Source: Rhodobium gokarnense
Lineage (GTDB): Bacteria > Pseudomonadota > Alphaproteobacteria > Rhizobiales > Rhodobiaceae
Length of the DNA: 64,000 nt
NCBI RefSeq assembly: GCF_025961475.1
Contig: NZ_JAOQNS010000004.1
Coordinates: forward strand, 394,117-458,116
Reading direction: 5' to 3'
Positions 40,009-49,408 of this stretch are shown piece by piece; position 1 is the first letter of the stretch; the number at the start of each line of letters is the position of its first letter. Below the pieces are notes generated by a model. It ran no database searches. It was not told the DNA's origin and saw only the letters and a list, made by a program, of their open reading frames with translations. The translations under genes and the position numbers were made by a program.

Positions 40009-41835
40009 CTATTCCACCGTGACCGACTTTGCGAGGTTGCGGGGCTGGTCGACGTCGGTGCCCATGAAGACGGCGACGTGGTAGGCGAGGAGTTGGACCG
40101 GCAGGGCGTAGACGATCGGCGTGATCGTCGCCGGCATGTCGGGCAGCACCAGGGTTTCGAGCGCATCGATGGAGGCGGCCTCGGCGCCCTTCGGGTCGGT
40201 CATCAGGACGATGCGCCCGCCGCGGGCGGCGACCTCCTGCATGTTCGACACCGTCTTGTCGAAGATGCGGTCGTAAGGAGCGATGACGACCACCGGCAGG
40301 GTCTCGTCGATCAGCGCGATCGGCCCGTGCTTCAGTTCGCCCGCCGCATAGCCCTCGGCGTGGATGTAGGAGATCTCCTTCAGCTTCAGCGCCCCCTCCA
40401 TGGCCAGCGGATAGGAGGTGCCGCGGCCGAGATAGAGGACGTCCGAGGCGTGGGAGAAGGTTTTTGCCAGCCGCTCGATCTGCGGCTCCAGGCGCAGCGC
40501 CTGGGCGGCAAAGCGCGGGATCTCGACCAGCGCCTCGACGAGCTTGCGCTCATCCTCTTCGCTCAGATGGCCGCGCGCGCGCCCGGCGGCGATCGCCAGT
40601 GCCGTCAGGACGGCGAGCTGGCAGGTGAACGCCTTGGTCGAGGCAACGCCGATCTCCGGGCCGGCGAGCGTCGGGAAGATGACGTCGGATTCGCGCGCGA
40701 TCGTCGATTCCTCGACATTGACGATGGCGGCGATGTGCTGGCCCTCGCCCTTGCAGTAGCGAAGGCTCGCCAGCGTGTCGGCGGTCTCGCCGGACTGGGA
40801 GACGAACAGCGACAGGCCGTCCGGCTCCAGCGGCATCTCGCGGTAGCGGAACTCCGAGGCGATATCGATGTCGACCGGCAGCCGCGCGAAGCGCTCGAAC
40901 CAGTACTTTGCGACGAGGCCGGCATAGAAGGCCGTGCCGCAGGCGGAAATGGCGATGCGGTTGAGGGTACGGAAGTCGAAGGGCAGGTCGTCCGGCAGCC
41001 GCGTTGTCATGGCGTTGAGGTCGAGATAGCGGGCGAGCGTGTGGCTGACGACCTCCGGCTGCTCGTGGATTTCCTTGGCCATGAAGTGGCGGAAATTGCC
41101 CTTGTCGACGAGGAGCGCCGAGGTCTGGGACTGGCGCACGGGCCGCTGCACTTCCGCTCCGCTTTCCTCGTAGATGCGCACGCCCGAGCGCCGCACCACG
41201 GCCCAGTCGCCGTCCTCCAGATAGGCGATGCGGTCGGTGAAGGGGGCGAGCGCGATGGCGTCGGAGCCGACATACATGGTGCCGTCGCCATAGCCGATGG
41301 CGAGCGGGCTGCCCCGCCGCGCGCCGATCATCAGGTCGTCATGGCCGTCGAACAGGAAGGCGAGCGCAAAGGCGCCCTCCAGCCGCGGCAGGACCTTGCC
41401 GACGGCCTCTTCGGGCGTTGCCCCGCCATCCATCTCATGGGCGACCAGATGGGCGACGACTTCCGTGTCGGTCTCCGTCTCGATGGCAATGCCGGCCTCG
41501 GTGAGTTCGGCGCGCAAGGCGCGGAAATTCTCGATGATGCCGTTGTGGACGACGGCAACGCGCGCATTCATGTGCGGGTGGGCGTTGGTCTCGGTCGGCG
41601 CGCCGTGGGTCGCCCAGCGGGTGTGGCCGATGCCGCTGATGCCGGCGAGATGCTCGCTGCCGAGGCGCTGTTCCAGATTGGTCAGCTTGCCCTCGGCCCG
41701 GCAGCGGGTCAGCACGCCGCCTTCAAGGGTGGCGACGCCGGCCGAATCGTAGCCGCGATATTCCAGCCGCTTCAGCGCGTCGACCAGTTGCATGGCGACG
41801 CTGTCCTTGCCGAGAATGCCAATGATGCCGCACAT
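40009..41835 (-). CDS. glmS: Glucosamine-fructose-6-phosphate aminotransferase, isomerizing
   Basis: Makes glucosamine-6-phosphate from fructose-6-phosphate and glutamine, the entry to UDP-GlcNAc for peptidoglycan and lipid A. The 608-residue protein has the glutaminase domain with nucleophile Cys2 of the precursor (MCGIIGILG) and two SIS isomerase domains (ISACGTAFYAGLV, LGRGTSYPLAMEGALKLKE). The end ...DQPRNLAKSVTVE is the conserved C-terminal tail. It follows glmU by 170 bases with its own likely promoter. There is no glmS-type ribozyme, which is restricted to Gram-positive lineages. Confidence 0.97.
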   Translation of the reverse strand: MCGIIGILGKDSVAMQLVDALKRLEYRGYDSAGVATLEGGVLTRCRAEGKLTNLEQRLGSEHLAGISGIGHTRWATHGAPTETNAHPHMNARVAVVHNGIIENFRALRAELTEAGIAIETETDTEVVAHLVAHEMDGGATPEEAVGKVLPRLEGAFALAFLFDGHDDLMIGARRGSPLAIGYGDGTMYVGSDAIALAPFTDRIAYLEDGDWAVVRRSGVRIYEESGAEVQRPVRQSQTSALLVDKGNFRHFMAKEIHEQPEVVSHTLARYLDLNAMTTRLPDDLPFDFRTLNRIAISACGTAFYAGLVAKYWFERFARLPVDIDIASEFRYREMPLEPDGLSLFVSQSGETADTLASLRYCKGEGQHIAAIVNVEESTIARESDVIFPTLAGPEIGVASTKAFTCQLAVLTALAIAAGRARGHLSEEDERKLVEALVEIPRFAAQALRLEPQIERLAKTFSHASDVLYLGRGTSYPLAMEGALKLKEISYIHAEGYAAGELKHGPIALIDETLPVVVIAPYDRIFDKTVSNMQEVAARGGRIVLMTDPKGAEAASIDALETLVLPDMPATITPIVYALPVQLLAYHVAVFMGTDVDQPRNLAKSVTVE

Positions 41836-41881
41836 GCCAAAAAAGCTCCCCTCGTCTCAAGCCAACGCCGGTCTTTGCCGT

Positions 41882-41910
41882 TTTATCGAAGGCAGACGAC
41901 TTTCGTACAA
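41882..41910 (-). promoter_or_regulatory. Likely promoter of glmS
   Basis: On the minus strand TTGTAC (41905-41910) and GATAAA (41882-41887) are 17 bases apart, about 47 bases before the glmS start. Confidence 0.4.
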
Positions 41911-42005
41911 TCAACAAAGGTATCGATGTGTGACCGTCCCCCCGGCGGGCGATGCCGATGTATACTGGGGCAAGAAGGTTGCAATAGGGTTTCGCAGGTG
42001 CGCCG

Positions 42006-43361
42006 CTACTTGCGGCTCGCCTTTTCGGCGGCCAGGCGATCGCGCAGGTCTGCGCCCCTTCCCGCCTTCGTCACCTGGCGTCCGCGGCCGATGGCGAGCG
42101 CATCCTTTTCCACGTCCTCGGTGACGACGCTGCCGGAGCCGACATAGGCGCCGTCGCCGATCGTGACCGGGGCGACCAGCGAGGAGTTGGAGCCGATGAA
42201 GGCGCCGGCGCCGATTTCCGTGTGGTACTTGTTGAAGCCGTCATAGTTGCAGGTGATGGTGCCGGCACCGATATTGGCCGCCGCGCCGATATGGGCATCG
42301 CCGATATAAGTCAGGTGATTGACTTTCGCGCCCTCGTCGACGACGGCCTTCTTGATCTCCACGAAATTGCCGACCCGGGCCTTTGCCCCGATCTCCGCAC
42401 CCGGCCGCAGCCGGGCATAGGGGCCGATCTGCGCGTTCTCGGCAACGCTCGCCCCTTCCAGGTGCGAAAAGGCGCGGACGCGCGCGCCGGAGGCGACGGC
42501 GACGCCGGGGCCGAAGACGACGTTGGGTTCGACGACAACATCGGCCGACAGCGCGGTGTCATGGGAGAAGAAGACGGTCTCCGGCGCGATCAGGGTGACG
42601 CCGGCGGCCATGGCGTCCGCGCGCTTGCGCGCCTGGAACACCGCCTCGCACTCGGCAAGCTGGGCGCGGTCGTTGATGCCCATGACCTCGTCTGCGCCGG
42701 CCTTGGCGGCGACGACGGAGAGCTCCTGCCCCCGGGCGATCTCCACGGCGTCGGTCAGGTAAAACTCGTGCTTGGCGTTGTCGCAGCCGATGTCGTCGAG
42801 GAGCGCCGGCAGGTGGGTGCCGCGAAAGCCCATGATGCCGGAATTGCAGAGCCTTATGCCGCGCTCGGCCGGGTCGGCGTCGCGGTCCTCGCGGATGGCG
42901 ACGAGGGTGCCGTCCTCCACGATCAGCCGGCCGTAGCCGGCCGGGTCCTCCGGCTCGAAGCCGAGCACCACCAGATCGGCTCCGGCGGCGAGCTTGGCGC
43001 GCACGCTTTGAAGCGTTGCCGCAGCGACCAGCGGCGTGTCGCCATAGAGCACGATGACGTCGTCAGCCGGCTCCTTTAATGCCGCGCGGGCGGCAAGGAC
43101 CGCATGGGCCGTGCCCTTGCGCTCTTCCTGGACGAAGACGCCGCAATCGGGCCAGTCGGCGCGCGCCGCCTCCGCGACGTTGCGCATGTCCGGCCCGACG
43201 ACGACGGCGAGGCGGTCGGCACCGGCCGCTTTCACGGTATCGATGACGTGACCGAGGAGGCTACGGCCGCCGACCTCGTGCAGGACCTTCGCCCGCGACG
43301 ACTTCATCCGCGTGCCTTCGCCGGCGGCGAGCACCACGGCCAGAAAGCTCCGATCCGACAT
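42006..43361 (-). CDS. glmU: Bifunctional GlmU (GlcN-1-P acetyltransferase and GlcNAc-1-P uridylyltransferase)
   Basis: Makes UDP-GlcNAc from glucosamine-1-phosphate. From ATG 43361 (451 residues; GGAGG upstream) the pyrophosphorylase domain carries [20 protein letters not shown] and the UDP-GlcNAc-binding YGDTPLV. The C-terminal left-handed beta helix has repeated hexapeptides and the acetyltransferase residues in NFVEIKKA and [18 protein letters not shown]. Pairing with glmS puts both UDP-GlcNAc enzymes together, near the lipid A cluster that uses the product. Confidence 0.97.
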   Translation of the reverse strand: MSDRSFLAVVLAAGEGTRMKSSRAKVLHEVGGRSLLGHVIDTVKAAGADRLAVVVGPDMRNVAEAARADWPDCGVFVQEERKGTAHAVLAARAALKEPADDVIVLYGDTPLVAAATLQSVRAKLAAGADLVVLGFEPEDPAGYGRLIVEDGTLVAIREDRDADPAERGIRLCNSGIMGFRGTHLPALLDDIGCDNAKHEFYLTDAVEIARGQELSVVAAKAGADEVMGINDRAQLAECEAVFQARKRADAMAAGVTLIAPETVFFSHDTALSADVVVEPNVVFGPGVAVASGARVRAFSHLEGASVAENAQIGPYARLRPGAEIGAKARVGNFVEIKKAVVDEGAKVNHLTYIGDAHIGAAANIGAGTITCNYDGFNKYHTEIGAGAFIGSNSSLVAPVTIGDGAYVGSGSVVTEDVEKDALAIGRGRQVTKAGRGADLRDRLAAEKASRK

Positions 43362-43609
43362 CCGATCCCTCCTTCGCGCCGGCGCCTCGGTCGCCGGTTC
43401 CTTGCGCTGCAGCAAGTGGCCAAACTCGGTGCCATCCGTCAAGCCGTCATCCACAGCCCAAATGCGGCCGCAGTTGGGTGTTGCCGCGACTCACTTTACA
43501 AATCGAATCGGGTTGGTCCGAATATGGCGATCTGCAACGGCACGTTGACGACGGCGATCCGTTGATCGCGGAATCGGATGACAGGGGCGCTGGCTGAAGC
43601 GACGAGGGC

Positions 43610-44824
43610 GTGAAAACCGATACCGGCTCACTCTATGGGGGCTTCTCCGACCAGGAGGATGGTCCTGACGGCTTCGCCCTTGCGGGTTGGGGCTTCACAG
43701 CCGTGCTCGCCTTCGTCTTCGCCTATGCCGCCTGGCAGTTCGGTGCCCTCAACGGCACCAGCCTTGCCGAACTGCCGCCGGCCGGCGACGTGGTCATCAC
43801 CGGCAGCACAAGGTCGACGGAGCCGCTCGGCACCTTTTCCGACAATGTCAACGCAAGGGCGCCGATCGCCGAAGTGACGACCGTCGAGGCCGACGTGTTG
43901 CGCCGGGAAATCGCCGAACTGCGCCGTACCGTCATCATGGTCCGGGACATCAACGACCGGCTGCAGGGCCGGGTCGACCGGCTAGAGGCCGAACTGCGCA
44001 AGGCGGCAAGCCTGACGCAGCAGCGCCCGGCCCGCGAGGCGGCGACAACGCCGGAGGCGGCCAGGCCGGATGCCAAGACAGCGGCAAAAGCCGGGCTCGA
44101 CATCTCGGTGCGGCCGTTCGATGCCGCCAAGGAGCTGCCGAAGGTTGCGGCTGCACCTGGCGAAAAGCCCGCCGAGGCGCCCAAGGCTGAGCAGCAGGCG
44201 GCAGCGATGCCCGCATCGCCTGCGGAAAAGCCGGCCGAGACCAAGCCCGTGCGGGTGATCATGCCGGGGCCGACGGGGACTGCGGCGCCGCCGCAACGGG
44301 TTGCCGGCGCGCCGGCCGCGATGCCTGCACCCGAGGTCAACGGTCCGGAAAAGGTCGTGGAGATCGATCGGCCGACGCCCGAGGCGGCCCGCGCGCCCAC
44401 CGACGCCGACGACCCGGTCACCACCGGATCGATCCGCGCCCCGGAACGCGACAAGCTGGTGCCGCGGGCAAAGCCCCGCCTGCAGCAGGCCTCGCTGCCG
44501 CCCGAACCGAGCCCTGAAGCCACCGAAAAACCGGAAGCCGCACAACTCAGCCAGTCGCGGTTCGGCATCGATCTCGGCGGCTACAAGTCGCTCACCGAGC
44601 TGCGCATGGGCTGGTCGTCGTTCTCCCAGAACAATCCGGCCCTTGCCGGCGACCTGGAGCCGCTGGCCAGCATGAGCGAGCGCGACGGCACCCTGGAAGC
44701 GCGACTGGTCGTCGGGCCGTTCGTCAACGCCAACGACGCTGTCCGGGCCTGCGCCAAGCTGATGTCGAGCGGCAATCTCTGCCAGCCGACCCTGTTCTCC
44801 GGCCAGGCGCTGCGCCTGCCCTGA
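43610..44824 (+). CDS. Membrane-anchored protein with Pro/Ala-rich stalk and SPOR-like C-terminus
   Basis: A 404-residue bitopic protein with a cytoplasmic N-terminus of about 22 residues and one membrane helix (AGWGFTAVLAFVFAYAAWQF). A short coiled-coil follows (VLRREIAELRRTVIMVRDIN to about residue 133), then roughly 170 residues of Pro/Ala/Lys-rich linker. The last 85 residues are globular: FGIDLGGYKSLTELRMGWSS, RLVVGPFVNANDAVRACAKL. That pattern resembles SPOR peptidoglycan-binding domains, suggesting a role at the cell wall or septum. The start is GTG 43610. It is divergent from glmU and convergent with lpxB, ending 3 bases from it. Confidence 0.75.
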   Translation: MKTDTGSLYGGFSDQEDGPDGFALAGWGFTAVLAFVFAYAAWQFGALNGTSLAELPPAGDVVITGSTRSTEPLGTFSDNVNARAPIAEVTTVEADVLRREIAELRRTVIMVRDINDRLQGRVDRLEAELRKAASLTQQRPAREAATTPEAARPDAKTAAKAGLDISVRPFDAAKELPKVAAAPGEKPAEAPKAEQQAAAMPASPAEKPAETKPVRVIMPGPTGTAAPPQRVAGAPAAMPAPEVNGPEKVVEIDRPTPEAARAPTDADDPVTTGSIRAPERDKLVPRAKPRLQQASLPPEPSPEATEKPEAAQLSQSRFGIDLGGYKSLTELRMGWSSFSQNNPALAGDLEPLASMSERDGTLEARLVVGPFVNANDAVRACAKLMSSGNLCQPTLFSGQALRLP

Positions 44825-44827
44825 GGG

Positions 44828-46045
44828 TCAGCCTTTCTCTATAGCGCCCGCAACATCGAGCATAGCGCCCGCAACATCGAGCACGATCCGCGCGGCCCTG
44901 GCGCTTGGCGCCTCGCCGCCCTCAAGCGTCATCTCGTCCCGTAGCCGCCGGAAAGCCGCGACCTGGCGCGCGCGTTCCGGCGTCTCCGACAATAGCGGCA
45001 GCATGGCATCGGCGAGCCGTTCCGGCGTCCCGTCGAGGTCGAGGAACTCCGGGATCGCCTTTTGCCTGAGGATAAGGTTCGGCAGCACCATGGTGTCGAC
45101 CTGCACCATCTTCGGGAACACACGGCGCAGGCGGTTGAGCTGACGGTAGACGGCATCGAGCCGGTAGGCGATGACGGTTGGAACGCCTGCAAGCGCCAGT
45201 TCCAGCGACACTGTGCCGGAGGTGGCAAGGGCCGCGTGAGCACGCCGGAAGGCGGCGAATTTTTCCGCCTCGCCGGAAACGATCTCCGGCGTCATAGACC
45301 AGTCGGCCATCCGGGCCTCGATCTCGCCGCGCAGATGCGGGACGGCCGGCAACAGCACCTGCGGCTTTCGTGAAGCGCCGGCGGCGATCCGGGCGAGCGT
45401 CTCGCCGAAGACGGGCATCATCCGCTCGATCTCGCCGCGGCGGCTGCCCGGCAGGACGAGAAGCACCGGCGCTTCGGCATCTGCAAGGGGGACGCGCTCG
45501 CCCGCCTCCTTCCACAGATCCTCCCGCTCGACCAGCGGATGGCCGACATAGTCGCACATCGGGCCGCCGAGCCGCCGGTGCGCCTCCGGCTCGAAGGGCA
45601 GGATCGCCAGCACCCTGTCCACATAGGCCCGCATGGCCCTCGCCCTCCCCGGCCGCCACGCCCAGACGCTCGGCGAGACGTAGTCGACGACGGGAATGTC
45701 CGGCCGCGCCTTGCGCACCGTGCGGGCGACCCTGTGCGTGAAGTCGGGACTGTCGATGAGGACGAGGACGTCCGGATCGGCGGCGAGCACCGCCTCGGCC
45801 GTCTCGCGGATGCGCTTCAGGATCAACGGCAGCCGGCCGAGGACCGCCGTAATCCCCATGACGGCGATGTCGTCGAGGGCAAAGAGGCTTTGGAAGCCGC
45901 GGACCGCCATGCGCTCCCCGCCGGTGCCGGAGAAGCTGAGCGCGTCGCCGCCGCAGCGCGCGATCAATGCATCGATGAGGGCCGCGCCGAGCTGGTCGCC
46001 GGACTCCTCGCCGACGATGATCGCGATCTTGAGGGGCGCCGTCAC
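44828..46045 (-). CDS. lpxB: Lipid-A-disaccharide synthase
   Basis: GT19 glycosyltransferase joining UDP-diacylglucosamine and lipid X. The 405-residue protein has the family's N-terminus (IAIIVGEESGDQLGAALI), VLIDSPDFTHRVARTVRK and VDYVSPSVWAWRPGRAR. The start is GTG 46045, overlapping the lpxI stop (GTGA). The extreme C-terminus contains LDVAGAM then LDVAGAI (about residues 389-402), produced by a perfect 21-base tandem duplication at 44841-44882. Last gene of the lipid A cluster. Confidence 0.96.
   Translation of the reverse strand: MTAPLKIAIIVGEESGDQLGAALIDALIARCGGDALSFSGTGGERMAVRGFQSLFALDDIAVMGITAVLGRLPLILKRIRETAEAVLAADPDVLVLIDSPDFTHRVARTVRKARPDIPVVDYVSPSVWAWRPGRARAMRAYVDRVLAILPFEPEAHRRLGGPMCDYVGHPLVEREDLWKEAGERVPLADAEAPVLLVLPGSRRGEIERMMPVFGETLARIAAGASRKPQVLLPAVPHLRGEIEARMADWSMTPEIVSGEAEKFAAFRRAHAALATSGTVSLELALAGVPTVIAYRLDAVYRQLNRLRRVFPKMVQVDTMVLPNLILRQKAIPEFLDLDGTPERLADAMLPLLSETPERARQVAAFRRLRDEMTLEGGEAPSARAARIVLDVAGAMLDVAGAIEKG
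44841..44882. repeat. Perfect 21-bp tandem duplication inside the lpxB 3' end
   Basis: ATAGCGCCCGCAACATCGAGC occurs twice in immediate succession (44841-44861 and 44862-44882). The length is a multiple of three, so the frame is kept and LpxB gains seven residues. Perfect identity suggests a recent slippage event. Confidence 0.95.
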
Positions 46046-46917
46046 GCGCCCGCCTCCGCGGCATCAAGGCGAATGCCGGTCAGAAAGAGTTTTCCCCTGT
46101 CGGCTGCGGCAACCGTCGCCTCCCTTTCGGCGATGAGCACGCCGGCGGCCTCCACCGCGATGCCGGCAAGGCTGGCGGCTGCGGCAAGCTCCACCGTGCG
46201 CGGGCCGACCGTCGGCAGATCCGTGCGCAGCTCCTGGCCCGGCTTGGTGCGCTTGACGAGGACACCGCGCCTTCCCTTTGCCGGCAGGCGGCCGATAGCC
46301 TTCAGCTCCGCGATACGCTCAAGCATCCGGTCGGTGCCTTCGGCGGCTTCCACGGCGGCGACCCGGCCGCCGAGGACGACGACGCCCTGGCCGATATCGA
46401 AGGAGCCGAGGACGGAAACCAGCCGGCTCCCGGCCGCGATATCGGCAAGCGCCTCGGCATCGGGCCTGCTGCGGGTCAAAACGCCCTCCGGCGCCAGCAA
46501 TTGCGGCGCCACGTCCTGCGCGGCGACGATGGTCAGCCCCTCGTCCTCGAAGATGCGGATGACCCGCTTCAGGACCGTGTCGTCGCCGCCGATCAGCGCG
46601 GCAATGATTTTCGGCAGCCGGGCGAGCGCGCCGAGATCCGGCGCAACGGCGCGGAAATCCGGACGTTTCGTGACGCTGCCGATCATCACCATCTGGGTGC
46701 AGTCGGCCGATTTCAGGATGTCGAAGAAGCGGCCGATCTGGCCCCAGTCGAGCCAGTGGGGGGAGAACGGCTCCATTTCCGGGCCGGCCTCGCCGCGAAT
46801 GGCGATGACGATGAAGGGTCGGCCGCTCGCGGCGACCGCCGCGGCGACCTCGGCCGGCAGCGCGCCGCCGCCGGCGACGATCGCAAGGGGGCCGGCCGCG
46901 CTTTTCGCCGCGCTCAT
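46042..46917 (-). CDS. lpxI: UDP-2,3-diacylglucosamine pyrophosphatase LpxI
   Basis: Hydrolyses UDP-2,3-diacylglucosamine to lipid X; the alphaproteobacterial replacement for LpxH (family formerly DUF1009). The 291-residue protein has the family's N-terminus (LAIVAGGGALPAEVAAAVAA), MVMIGSVTKRPDFRAVAPDL, ALIGGDDTVLKRVIRIFEDE and the C-terminal LVKRTKPGQELRTDLPTVGP. It lies between lpxA and lpxB with a 4-base overlap to the latter. Confidence 0.95.
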   Translation of the reverse strand: MSAAKSAAGPLAIVAGGGALPAEVAAAVAASGRPFIVIAIRGEAGPEMEPFSPHWLDWGQIGRFFDILKSADCTQMVMIGSVTKRPDFRAVAPDLGALARLPKIIAALIGGDDTVLKRVIRIFEDEGLTIVAAQDVAPQLLAPEGVLTRSRPDAEALADIAAGSRLVSVLGSFDIGQGVVVLGGRVAAVEAAEGTDRMLERIAELKAIGRLPAKGRRGVLVKRTKPGQELRTDLPTVGPRTVELAAAASLAGIAVEAAGVLIAEREATVAAADRGKLFLTGIRLDAAEAGA

Positions 46918-46944
46918 GGCTGCCCCGCCGGTGTTTCGGCCGCC

Positions 46945-47745
46945 CTAGAGCCCCTGGCCGGTGCGCGGCGTGCACAGCGCCCGGTCGGAGCCGGAGCGGA
47001 TGAACTCCACGATGGTCTGGACAAGCGGTTCGTCCTCGAAGGTTCGCGCGACGTCGTCGACGCGCTCCAGGAGCGTTCCCTCGTCGGCAAAGAGCAGGCG
47101 GTAGGCCTTGCGCAGCGCATGGATCTGATCGCGGGAAAAGCCGTGCCGCTTCAGGCCGACGATGTTGAGGCCACCGAGATGGGCCCGGTTGCCGATCACA
47201 GAGCCGAACGGGATGACGTCGTGTTCAACCCCGCTCATGCCGCCGACGAAGGCGTGGGCGCCGACGCGGACCCATTGGTGGACGGCACACAGGCCGCCGA
47301 GAATCGCGTGGTCCTCGATGGTGACATGGCCGGCGAGCGTGGCGTTGTTGACGAGGATGACGTCGTTGCCGATGCGGCAGTCATGGGCGACATGGGCGCC
47401 GACCATGATCAGGCAGCGTTCGCCGATCGAGGTGACGAGGCCGCCGCCCTCGGTGCCGGGATTCATGGTGACGTGCTCGCGCACGACCGTATCGGCACCG
47501 ATCACCAGCCGGCTCTCCTCGCCCCGGTATTTGAGGTCCTGGGGCGGCAGGCCGATGCTGGAAAACGGGAAGAACTTTGCGCGCGGACCGACCTCGGTGC
47601 GGCCGTCGAGGACGACGTGGCTTTCCAGCGCCACGCCCTCGGCAAGCACGACATCGGGGCCGATGACGCAATAGGGTCCGATACGGACGTCGTCGGCGAG
47701 CGTTGCCGCCGCGTCGACGACCGCGGTCGGGTGGATATGGGGCAT
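46945..47745 (-). CDS. lpxA: UDP-N-acetylglucosamine acyltransferase LpxA
   Basis: First step of lipid A synthesis, adding a 3-hydroxyacyl chain to UDP-GlcNAc. The 266-residue protein is a left-handed beta helix with many hexapeptide repeats (IHPTAVVDAAATLADDVRIG) and a helical C-terminus (LRKAYRLLFADEGTLLERV). The motif HVAHDCRIGNDVILVNNATL holds the catalytic-region histidine. It follows fabZ after 11 bases. Confidence 0.96.
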   Translation of the reverse strand: MPHIHPTAVVDAAATLADDVRIGPYCVIGPDVVLAEGVALESHVVLDGRTEVGPRAKFFPFSSIGLPPQDLKYRGEESRLVIGADTVVREHVTMNPGTEGGGLVTSIGERCLIMVGAHVAHDCRIGNDVILVNNATLAGHVTIEDHAILGGLCAVHQWVRVGAHAFVGGMSGVEHDVIPFGSVIGNRAHLGGLNIVGLKRHGFSRDQIHALRKAYRLLFADEGTLLERVDDVARTFEDEPLVQTIVEFIRSGSDRALCTPRTGQGL

Positions 47746-47756
47746 TCTCTACCTTC

Positions 47757-48227
47757 TCATGCGTCGACGAGCATGGCGCTGATCTCGGCCTCGGCGACCT
47801 TGCCGCCGGCAACGATCGCCTCGACCCGGAACTTCCAGATGGTCCCGCGGCTCTTGATCTTGGCGACGTGGTACTCGACCGTGTCGCCCGGCACCACCGG
47901 CTTGCGGAACTTCGCCTTGTCGATGGTCATGAAATAGACCAGCTTCGGGCGCGCCGAGCCCTGGCGGGCATGGACGCAGATGGCGCCGGCCGTCTGGGCC
48001 ATGCCCTCGATCAGGAGCACGCCGGGCATTACCGGCTGCTCGGGGAAATGCCCAAGGAAATGTGGCTCGTTTATGGTGACGTTCTTCAGCCCGATCGCCG
48101 AATCGTCCCTGTTGATGTCGATGATCCGGTCGACCATCAGAAAAGGGTAGCGGTGCGGCAACAGCTCCATGATCTGGAGGATGTCGACCGCTTCGAGCGT
48201 TGCCGCTTCTGCCTCAGACATTTGCAT
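47757..48227 (-). CDS. fabZ: 3-hydroxyacyl-ACP dehydratase FabZ
   Basis: Dehydrates 3-hydroxyacyl-ACP in fatty acid elongation, competing with LpxA and LpxD for the same acyl-ACP. The 156-residue hot-dog protein has [13 protein letters not shown] (23-35) and the active-site helix [20 protein letters not shown] with catalytic His60 and Glu74, spaced as in Escherichia coli FabZ. ATG 48227 follows GAAGGG; the Met two codons on is an alternative. Confidence 0.96.
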   Translation of the reverse strand: MQMSEAEAATLEAVDILQIMELLPHRYPFLMVDRIIDINRDDSAIGLKNVTINEPHFLGHFPEQPVMPGVLLIEGMAQTAGAICVHARQGSARPKLVYFMTIDKAKFRKPVVPGDTVEYHVAKIKSRGTIWKFRVEAIVAGGKVAEAEISAMLVDA

Positions 48228-48288
48228 TCATCCCTTCGATCGGCGCCCCCCGGCGCCTCGGGCGCGATCCGTCCTTTCGGGGTCCGCC

Positions 48289-49344
48289 CTATTCCCTCTC
48301 GTTTTTGCCCGGCCTTCGCTCTTCGGCGAGTTCGCGCAGGGCCCGGGCCTCGCGCATGAACTCGCGGATCGGCTTGGCCGGCGTCCCGATCCAGCGTTCC
48401 CCTGCGGGCACGTCGTTGGCGACGTTGCTGCCGCCGGCGACCTGCGCCCCGGTGCCGATGCGCAGATGGCCGGCAAGGCCTGACTTGCCCGCCAGCACCG
48501 CATAGTCCTCCAGCACCGTCGACCCGGAGATCCCCGCCATGGCGACGATGACGCAATGGCGGCCGATGACGACGTTATGGGCGATCTGGACCTGATTGTC
48601 GATTTTCGTTCCCTCACCGACGATTGTGTCGCGGTTGGTGCCGCGGTCGATGGTGGAATTGGCGCCGATCTCCACATTGTCCTGGATGATGACGCGGCCG
48701 ATCTGCGGCACCTTCCTGTGGCCGCCCGGCCCCATGGCGAAGCCGAAGCCGTCCTGGCCGATCTTGACGCCGGGATGGATGATCACGTTGTTGCCGATGA
48801 GGGCATATTGCAGCACCACATTGGCGCCGATCGAGCAGCCGCGGCCGATGCGCACGCCGACGCCGATCACCGCATTGGCGCAGACCACCGAGCCGATGCC
48901 GATCTCCGCTCCGGCGCCGATGACGGCACCCGGCTCCACGGTGACGTCGGCTTCGAGGCGGGCGGTCTCGTGAACGAGGGCGCGTGCGGAGACACCTTTC
49001 GTATCGTCGAAAAAACCTTCCGGGCGCATCACCTCGGGATAGAGGCGGCCGGTGATTTCGGCAAAGGCGACATAGGGGCGGTCGACGATGACGGCGACGA
49101 CATCGGCCGGCACCTTCTCGGCGAATTTCGGCGAACACAGGCAGGCGGACGCCTTCGTCTCGCCGAGCTGGTCGATATAGCGGGTGTTTTCGATGAAGGC
49201 GAGATCGCCGGGACCGGCGAGATCGAGCGGGGCGACGCCGGAGATCAGGATGTCGCCGCCGCGCGCAATGCGCCCGCCGACCCAGGCCGCAATGTCACGA
49301 AGCGCAACGGGCTCGGGCGGGGTGAGAAACGCAGGTTCGGTCAT
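48289..49344 (-). CDS. lpxD: UDP-3-O-acylglucosamine N-acyltransferase LpxD
   Basis: Third step of lipid A synthesis. The 351-residue form from ATG 49344 has the N-terminal uridine-binding domain ([20 protein letters not shown]) and the hexapeptide beta helix with [20 protein letters not shown] and the catalytic-histidine segments around [12 protein letters not shown] and [19 protein letters not shown]. The extra open frame upstream of this Met extends into bamA DNA and is not conserved-looking. It is 64 bases after bamA. Confidence 0.95.
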   Translation of the reverse strand: MTEPAFLTPPEPVALRDIAAWVGGRIARGGDILISGVAPLDLAGPGDLAFIENTRYIDQLGETKASACLCSPKFAEKVPADVVAVIVDRPYVAFAEITGRLYPEVMRPEGFFDDTKGVSARALVHETARLEADVTVEPGAVIGAGAEIGIGSVVCANAVIGVGVRIGRGCSIGANVVLQYALIGNNVIIHPGVKIGQDGFGFAMGPGGHRKVPQIGRVIIQDNVEIGANSTIDRGTNRDTIVGEGTKIDNQVQIAHNVVIGRHCVIVAMAGISGSTVLEDYAVLAGKSGLAGHLRIGTGAQVAGGSNVANDVPAGERWIGTPAKPIREFMREARALRELAEERRPGKNERE

Positions 49345-49408
49345 GGAGTGCGCCGCGAAGGCCGAGGTCCCGGCGCCGGCAGCGAGAAGCCACCGGCGCC
49401 GGGAGGGA

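Noticed and set aside
41836..42005. glmS ribozyme or riboswitch upstream of glmS
   Set aside because: The 170-base leader has no ribozyme core, and that class is confined to Gram-positive and related phyla.
44841..44882. CRISPR-like repeat
   Set aside because: Only two direct copies without a spacer, within the coding sequence of lpxB.
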